Of a stretch of DNA of 8,952 nt, positions 4,638 through 8,952 are shown piece by piece; within the stretch, counting starts at the first letter, position 1, and each line of letters opens with the position of its first letter. A program made the translations under genes and the position numbers. The stretch is from an uncultured Verrucomicrobia subdivision 3 bacterium (GTDB lineage Bacteria; Verrucomicrobiota; Verrucomicrobiae; Limisphaerales; UBA11358): positions 1 to 8,952 of the forward strand of contig CAINDH010000031.1 in NCBI GenBank assembly GCA_903847285.1, in the 5' to 3' direction. Under the pieces are notes generated by a model, which was not told the DNA's origin, searched no databases, and worked only from the letters and a program-made list of their open reading frames with translations.

Positions 4638-5692
4638 CCATCCGCGTTCGACTTGCGCTTTGGTATGCCGCAGTGATGTTCGTCTCGCTGGCGGTGATGG
4701 GTGTGCTGATGTATCACGCCTTTGCACCTGAATCTGGAGCTCAGTCCGCGCATGAATCCGCCGAGGACGCCAGCGACCTGCGCGAGATTTTCCGGATTCT
4801 TTTCTGGTGCGGCGTGCCCGCGATGTTGCTCGCGGTGACCGGCGGCTGGTGGCTCACTCGCCGCGCACTCGCCCCCGTAGCCAAATTGACGGCAGCCATC
4901 GAAAAAATCCATGAGCACAACCTCGGCGAAAAAATCCCGCGCACACACAACGGCGATGAACTCGACCGCCTCACTGAGATGTTCAACGCCATGACTGTGC
5001 GGCTGGATGAATCATTCAACCGCATTCGTGAATTTACCCTGCATGCTTCCCATGAACTAAAAACGCCGCTAACCGTGTTGCGTGGCGAAACCGAGACTGC
5101 CTTGCGCGATGAAAGGATATCCGCTGCGGAACGCGAGCGCGCCAACAGCCAACTTCAGGAGTTCCGTCGTCTGACACAAATCGTGGATGGACTGACGCTG
5201 CTGGCTAAAGCCGACGCTGGCCAAGTAGCACTAACGCTGGAGCCTTTGCGCTTTGATGACTTGGTCCGTGAATGTTTTGCCGATTTGCAAATCCTTGCGG
5301 AACCGCATGGGATTCGCGCTGAACTAGAAGCCTGCGAGATGATTTCAGTTCGCGGCGACCGGCATCGGTTGCGTCAGCTGCTGCTGAACCTTGCCGACAA
5401 CGCCGTGAAATACAACCAGCCGCAAGGCCGCGTGACGCTGAGCTTGCGGTGCGCGGATGGTTTGGCGGAATTCCAAATCACCAACACCGGCGCGGGCATC
5501 CCGCCGGAGATTTTGCCGCGCGTCTTCGACCGTTTCTTCCGTGGCGATGTGGCACATGGGAACACCGTCGAGGGCTGCGGCCTCGGCTTGAGCATCGCAA
5601 AGTGGATAGTTTCTGCGCATGGCGGGAAAATTCAAATTGCGTCCGTGCCTTCACAATCCACAATTGTCACCGTGCAACTGCCGATCGCATGA
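4634..5692 (+). CDS. Membrane sensor histidine kinase, CusS-like, with minimal sensor loop
   Basis: A 352-residue inner-membrane kinase. Two transmembrane helices (~8-27 and ~56-75) bracket a short periplasmic loop of about 27 residues (28-54). A HAMP segment follows (~76-128; RRALAPVAKLTAAIEKI, then NGDELDRLTEMFNAM). The HisKA domain carries the phosphoacceptor His140 in HASHELKTPLT. The ATPase domain has an N box (LNLADNAVKYN, Asn256), a G1 box NTGAGIP (284-290) with Asn in place of the usual Asp, an F box FDRFFRGD (298-305) and a G2 box GCGLGLSIAK (314-323). The overall order and motifs match heavy-metal sensor kinases, where G1 variants with Asn are common, but CusS has a far larger periplasmic domain. 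The start overlaps the regulator stop and the stop overlaps the next start, both as ATGA, so the gene lies in a tightly coupled operon. Confidence 0.93.
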   Translation: MTIRVRLALWYAAVMFVSLAVMGVLMYHAFAPESGAQSAHESAEDASDLREIFRILFWCGVPAMLLAVTGGWWLTRRALAPVAKLTAAIEKIHEHNLGEKIPRTHNGDELDRLTEMFNAMTVRLDESFNRIREFTLHASHELKTPLTVLRGETETALRDERISAAERERANSQLQEFRRLTQIVDGLTLLAKADAGQVALTLEPLRFDDLVRECFADLQILAEPHGIRAELEACEMISVRGDRHRLRQLLLNLADNAVKYNQPQGRVTLSLRCADGLAEFQITNTGAGIPPEILPRVFDRFFRGDVAHGNTVEGCGLGLSIAKWIVSAHGGKIQIASVPSQSTIVTVQLPIA

Positions 5693-7089
5693 AATTCTGG
5701 CCACTCATCTTGGTAACCGCTTTGCTCGCCGGCTGCGCGCACTACCAGGCGCGCCCGCTCGCGCCGGAAAAATCCGCCGCACAAATCGAGTCGCGCCGCC
5801 TGGATGACGCGGGGTTGAAAAAATTCTTTGCCACCAACGCCGTTCCCGCACCGGAAAGCTGGCCGTTGTCGAAATGGGATTTGAATTCGCTGACGCTTGC
5901 CGCGTTTTATTTTCACCCCGACCTCGCCGTCGCCCGCGCGCAATGGCAGTTGGCTGAGGCGGGCGTGAAAACTGCCGGCGGCCGCCCGAATCCAACGCTC
6001 TCCGTCTCGCCGCAATACAACTCCACGACATTCGTGCCGTCGCCATGGGGGCCGTCCATCAATCTGGATATCCCGATTGAAACGATGGGCAAGCGCAGCA
6101 AACGCATCGCCGAGGCCGTGAAACTATCCGAAGCCGCCCGCTGGAATTTTGTTTCAGCCGCATGGCAGATTCGGAGTGGCGTCCGCGCGGCACTCTCAGA
6201 TTTCAGCATCGCGCAACAACGATTGCCGTTGTTGCAAAAACAAATCGCCGCGCAACGTAAAATTGTTTCGCTGATTCAGCTCAGCTTTGATGCAGGCGCG
6301 GCGGCGCGTCCTGAACTCACCGCCGCACAAATGGCCCTGACGAAAATGCAGCTCGAAGTTTCCGGCGCGGAAGCGAAGGTGGCCGAAACGCATTCGCGAT
6401 TGGCCGAGGCTATCGGAGTTTCGGTCGTCGCGTTTGAAGGAATTGAGATTGAAAATAAATTTTCAGCGAACACACAGGACACGTTGACCACGGACGCCGC
6501 CCGCCAGGCCGCGCTAGTTGGGCGCGCAGACATTCGTGCCGCGCTCGCGGATTACGCGGCGGCCGAAAATAATTTGCGGCTGGAGATCGCCAAGCAGTTT
6601 CCTGACGTGCATCTGAATCCGGGCTATCAGTTCGATCAAGGCGATAACAAGTGGGCGCTCGGCCTCACGGTGGAGCTGCCCATCCTGAATCAAAATCAAG
6701 GTGCCATAGCCGAGTCGCGGGCGCGGCGCGAACTGGCGGCGGCGAAATTTCTTCAACTTCAATCGCAAATCATCGCGCAAGTGAAACGTGCCGTGGCTGG
6801 CTGGCAAAGCGCACAGCGTTTGCTGAAAACTTCTGGCGAACTGCTCAACGCGGCGGAACATCAGCAACAATCCATTGCCGCACAGGTGCAAGCTGGAGCC
6901 GCGAGCAAAATGGATTCTGCGGCGGCAGAAATTGAGCTGGCGTCCGTCCGCCTCGCCCAAATCGAAAGCGAAGCCCAAGCACAGTCCGCGCTCGGCGCGC
7001 TGGAAGACGCGTTGCAAAGTCCGGCGAATGCGATTGCCGCCGTCATTGAAAAAATTTCGACCGACACTCCGAAAGGAAAAAAGCCATGA
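5689..7089 (+). CDS. TolC/CusC-type outer-membrane efflux lipoprotein
   Basis: A 466-residue protein with a lipoprotein signal (MKFWPLILVTALLAGC, Cys16). Two OEP repeats follow. The first (~65-250) contains the GGRPNPTLSVSPQY strand block (97-110), the SINLDIPIETMGKR membrane-strand region (123-135) and long helices (145-240). The second (~270-450) contains GRADIRAALADYAAAENNL (278-296), QFPDVHLNPGYQF (303-315), WALGLTVELPILNQNQG (322-338) and long helices to 450. This duplicated layout is the half-channel pattern of trimeric TolC-family exit ducts, and the NPTL and P-I-L/F-N-x-N blocks are typical of CusC/CzcC-like members. An upstream in-frame start at 5449 would overlap the kinase gene by some 240 bases and bury the signal peptide, so ATG 5689 at the ATGA overlap is chosen. 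The next gene overlaps its stop in the same way. Confidence 0.92.
   Translation: MKFWPLILVTALLAGCAHYQARPLAPEKSAAQIESRRLDDAGLKKFFATNAVPAPESWPLSKWDLNSLTLAAFYFHPDLAVARAQWQLAEAGVKTAGGRPNPTLSVSPQYNSTTFVPSPWGPSINLDIPIETMGKRSKRIAEAVKLSEAARWNFVSAAWQIRSGVRAALSDFSIAQQRLPLLQKQIAAQRKIVSLIQLSFDAGAAARPELTAAQMALTKMQLEVSGAEAKVAETHSRLAEAIGVSVVAFEGIEIENKFSANTQDTLTTDAARQAALVGRADIRAALADYAAAENNLRLEIAKQFPDVHLNPGYQFDQGDNKWALGLTVELPILNQNQGAIAESRARRELAAAKFLQLQSQIIAQVKRAVAGWQSAQRLLKTSGELLNAAEHQQQSIAAQVQAGAASKMDSAAAEIELASVRLAQIESEAQAQSALGALEDALQSPANAIAAVIEKISTDTPKGKKP
7072..7077 (+). promoter_or_regulatory. Ribosome-binding site of the adaptor gene
   Basis: AAAGGA lies 8 bases before the ATG at 7086, which itself overlaps the upstream stop (ATGA). 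This pairing marks 7086 as the original start of the adaptor gene, before the inverted repeat that now occupies the following coding region. Confidence 0.65.
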
Positions 7090-8186
7090 AACCAGCCATC
7101 GGAAATAATTTATCCACTGCAACGCGCGGCACGTTAAACCGCGCGGCAGCGTCTTGGAGTGCGGCAGTCCTCTGCCGCTTTGGAAAAGCAAGGCACACGA
7201 TGAAAAGCGGCAGAGGAGTGCCGCACTCCAAGACCTCGCGGTGTTTGGGCGGCTTCAGTTTTCTGTTCGCTACAGTTGTTTCCCTTACGCTGCTGGCAGG
7301 TTGCTCAAAACCCGCCGCCGACAAGCCAGCAGACGCTCCGGAAAAAGCTGAGGCCAAAACCGGCGTGACGATGGATGCGGAGACGCAGGCGCGCGTGGGT
7401 TTGAAAATCGAATCGCCTGCTGCGACGCTGTGGCAGCCGGAGACAAAAGGTTTTGGCCGGGTGATTGAATCGGTGATGCTGACGGCGGCAGTCACAGATT
7501 TGGAATCTGCGCGTGTGGCGGCGGAAGTTTCCATCAAAGAACTGGCGCGGCAAAAAAAACTGGCGGCGCAGGACAATATTTCTGCCCGCGCGCTCGAAAC
7601 GGCGAATGCCACGTTCGTGCGCGAGAACGCTGCTTACGCGGCTGCGGAAGCCAAGTTTAAGCTTGAATGGGGTTCGACGCTCGCGTCAGCCAGCAACTGG
7701 ATTGACATCGGCACGGAGGCGCTGGTGCGGATAGATTTGCCCGCAGGGGAGACTATGGCATCGCCACCTACTTCAGCGCGAATCATTGCGATGGCGGATG
7801 CAGCCAAAACAGTGCATGGAGAATTCGTGGGTTCAACGGACGGCGTGAATCCGCAGACACAAAGCCAAGGATTTTTCTTTTCAGTCAAAAGGGGTGCATT
7901 GCCACCGGGCGCGGCGGTCACCAGCTTCTTGAAAACTTCCGGCGAACCTATGAGCGGCATCACGATTCCCGCAGGCGCGGTCGTCCGCCACGAAGGCGCG
8001 GCGTGGGTTTATGTGCAGACCCAAACAAACCAATTTTCCCGCGTGGAGATTTCTCTGGACTGCCCGGCGGATAGAGGCTGGTTCGTGAAAGCAAATATCT
8101 CCACCAACAGCCGCGTGGTGATTGAAGGCGCACAGGCATTGCTCTCGGCGGAATTCTCCACGGGCGAAGCGGCCCATGAACATTGA
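7086..8186 (+). CDS. Periplasmic adaptor lipoprotein of the RND efflux system, with repeat inserted in its leader
   Basis: A 366-residue protein if started at 7086, where an AAAGGA site and an ATGA overlap support initiation. The lipobox LLAGC then falls at Cys73, giving an abnormally long n-region because an 84-base inverted repeat encodes residues ~23-50. Starting at ATG 7200, inside the repeat, gives 328 residues with Cys35 and a normal signal peptide. The mature chain begins with an Ala/Pro/Lys linker, then VTMDAETQARVGLKIE (94-109), typical of CusB/CzcB adaptors. A helical hairpin follows (~130-195: DLESARVAAEVSIKELARQKK, then SARALETANATFVREN). Beta-barrel and membrane-proximal parts follow, with VDPQTQ-like VNPQTQSQGFFF (254-265), GAAVTSFL (275-282), IPAGAVVRHEGAAWVYVQT (294-312) and VVIEGAQALLSAEF (344-357). 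No lipoyl half-motifs (such as G-x-V-x5-V-x-x-G-x-x-V-x-x-G) are seen around the hairpin. The protein ends HEH. Its gene neighbours are the outer-membrane channel and the pump. Confidence 0.85.
   Translation: MKPAIGNNLSTATRGTLNRAAASWSAAVLCRFGKARHTMKSGRGVPHSKTSRCLGGFSFLFATVVSLTLLAGCSKPAADKPADAPEKAEAKTGVTMDAETQARVGLKIESPAATLWQPETKGFGRVIESVMLTAAVTDLESARVAAEVSIKELARQKKLAAQDNISARALETANATFVRENAAYAAAEAKFKLEWGSTLASASNWIDIGTEALVRIDLPAGETMASPPTSARIIAMADAAKTVHGEFVGSTDGVNPQTQSQGFFFSVKRGALPPGAAVTSFLKTSGEPMSGITIPAGAVVRHEGAAWVYVQTQTNQFSRVEISLDCPADRGWFVKANISTNSRVVIEGAQALLSAEFSTGEAAHEH
7151..7234. repeat. Interspersed 84-base inverted-repeat element of verrucomicrobial type
   Basis: A left arm of 31 bases (7151-7181, starting GTCTTGGAGTGCGGCAG) is the reverse complement of the right arm (7204-7234) with one mismatch; a 22-base loop separates them. 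One of the other frames reads ECGSPLPLWKSKAHDEKRQRSAALQ, a peptide I associate from memory with very many spurious ORFs in Pedosphaera-like genomes. It lies wholly within the adaptor coding region and keeps the frame open. It is probably a non-autonomous mobile palindrome of REP/MITE-like type. No transposase or target-site duplication is obvious. Confidence 0.85.
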
Positions 8187-8189
8187 GCC

Positions 8190-8952
8190 ATGCTGAAACG
8201 TCTTGTTGAAATTTCCCTGCGACGGCGCGGCGTGGTCATCACGCTGGCGTTCGGATTGATCGCCTATGGGCTGTTTGTTACGGCGCGCGCGCGACTGGAT
8301 GTCTTCCCGGAATTCGTTCAGCCACAAGTTGCGGTGCAAACGGAGTCGCCGGGATTATCGCCGGAACAGGTAGAAGTCCTGGTAACGCGTCCGGTGGAAA
8401 ACGCCATGAACGGCGCGGTGAATCTGGAAGCGGTGCGCTCGGAATCCATCCAAGGTTTGTCCGTGGTCACCGCCGTATTCAAGGACGGCACGGATATTTT
8501 TCGCGCCCGACAGATGTTGTCGGAACGGCTCTCGCAGCTCACGAGCGAACTGCCGGCGGGCGTAGGCGCGCCAAAAATGGAACCGCTCACGTCGTCCACG
8601 ATGGACTTGCTCAAGCTCGGGTTGACTTCAGAAAAATTATCGGCGGCGGAACTTCGCAGCTTTGCGGACTGGACGGTGCGGCCGCGATTGCTTTCGGTTC
8701 CGGGCGTGGCGGCCACAAAAGTTTTTGGCGGCGAAGTGCGAGAGCTGCAAATTCAATTTGATCCGGAGCGGTTGAAAGTTTTCAACGTGACGGTGACTGA
8801 CGTTGCCAATGCCGCGCGGGCGGCTTCGGGCGTGCGCGGCGCAGGTTTCATCGAGACGGACGCACAACGGTTGCCGTTGCAAACGGAAGGCCAGGTTTTC
8901 ACCGCTGCGCAGCTCGGCGAGGTAGTCGTAACCCAGCATGATGGACGCAGCG
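8190..8952 (+). CDS. CusA/CzcA-type heavy-metal RND efflux pump, 5' part only
   Basis: The first 254 codons of a pump gene that runs off the window end; full members have about 1,000-1,050 residues. It starts 3 bases after the adaptor stop. The N-terminus MLKRLVEISLRRRGVVI leads into transmembrane helix 1 (~14-31). The first periplasmic porter region follows with hallmark blocks: LDVFPEFVQPQVAVQTESPGLSPEQVEVLVTRPVENAMNG (36-75), VRSESIQGLSVVTAVFKDGTDIFRARQMLSERL (82-114), LPAGVGAPKMEPL (121-133), LRSFADWTVRPRLLSVPGVAATKVFGG (155-181) and IQFDPERLKVFNVTVTDVANA (188-208). These are diagnostic of the heavy-metal (HME) RND family rather than the drug (HAE) family. The Met, Asp or Glu residues in the middle of the protein that separate Cu/Ag pumps from Zn/Co/Cd pumps are outside the window, so the substrate is open. 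It powers export by proton antiport through the adaptor and outer-membrane channel encoded just upstream. Confidence 0.92.
   Translation, partial: MLKRLVEISLRRRGVVITLAFGLIAYGLFVTARARLDVFPEFVQPQVAVQTESPGLSPEQVEVLVTRPVENAMNGAVNLEAVRSESIQGLSVVTAVFKDGTDIFRARQMLSERLSQLTSELPAGVGAPKMEPLTSSTMDLLKLGLTSEKLSAAELRSFADWTVRPRLLSVPGVAATKVFGGEVRELQIQFDPERLKVFNVTVTDVANAARAASGVRGAGFIETDAQRLPLQTEGQVFTAAQLGEVVVTQHDGRS

Noticed and set aside
5449..5688. 80-codon N-terminal extension of the TolC-like protein
   Set aside because: It overlaps the catalytic part of the kinase gene and would hide a clear lipoprotein signal; the ATG at 5689 with the ATGA overlap is far better.
7154..7351. Short + strand frame beginning MECGSPLPLW
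   Set aside because: It is the translation of the repeat's left arm and loop in another frame, a widespread spurious ORF type. It has no ribosome-binding site and overlaps the adaptor gene.
6514..7612. Two overlapping - strand open frames opposite the channel and adaptor genes
   Set aside because: They lie antisense to well-supported efflux genes and have no family features. The apparent similarity to common hypothetical proteins comes from the inverted repeat at 7151-7234.

Overview
The window suggests a moderately GC-rich Gram-negative bacterium with a full outer-membrane efflux apparatus, probably a verrucomicrobium of the Pedosphaera/Limisphaerales type. That placement is inferred mainly from an 84-base interspersed inverted repeat (7151-7234). 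One of its frames encodes the ECGSPLPLW...KRQRSAALQD peptide that I associate, from memory, with genomes of that group. All genes are on the + strand. There is no tRNA, rRNA, CRISPR array or transposase.

Layout. Bases 1-181 are a non-coding promoter region with an ATGACA-N4-TGTCAC operator-like palindrome and a good sigma70-type promoter. Next come a small PepSY lipoprotein (182-568), a strong terminator (601-634), a secreted YncE-like beta-propeller (677-1687) and a second terminator-like hairpin (1701-1735). A second ATGACA-type palindrome (1772-1787) lies at almost the same distance upstream of a run of three envelope proteins. These are a PepSY-like/uncharacterised two-domain secreted protein (1865-2821), a small helical secreted protein (2865-3284) and a membrane-anchored protein with a Pro/Lys-rich linker (3309-3908). 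A degenerate octamer repeat fills the short gap before a tightly packed series with ATGA overlaps: OmpR-type response regulator (3963-4637), CusS-like histidine kinase with a minimal sensor loop (4634-5692), TolC/CusC-type outer-membrane lipoprotein (5689-7089), periplasmic adaptor lipoprotein (7086-8186) and the first 254 residues of a CusA/CzcA-type RND pump (8190 to the window end).

Working model (inference). This is an envelope stress or metal-efflux locus. A CusRS-like two-component system sits with a CusCBA/CzcCBA-like tripartite pump and four to five uncharacterised envelope proteins. The two ATGACA-N4-TGTCAT palindromes resemble the CusR box of enterobacteria and lie in front of the two PepSY-type genes, so the local regulator may control these accessory genes. 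The least described features are the accessory module, the lipid-proximal cysteine cluster of the first protein, the adaptor that seems to lack lipoyl half-motifs, and the repeat element that has inserted in frame into the adaptor's signal-peptide region. The substrate metal cannot be determined from this window.
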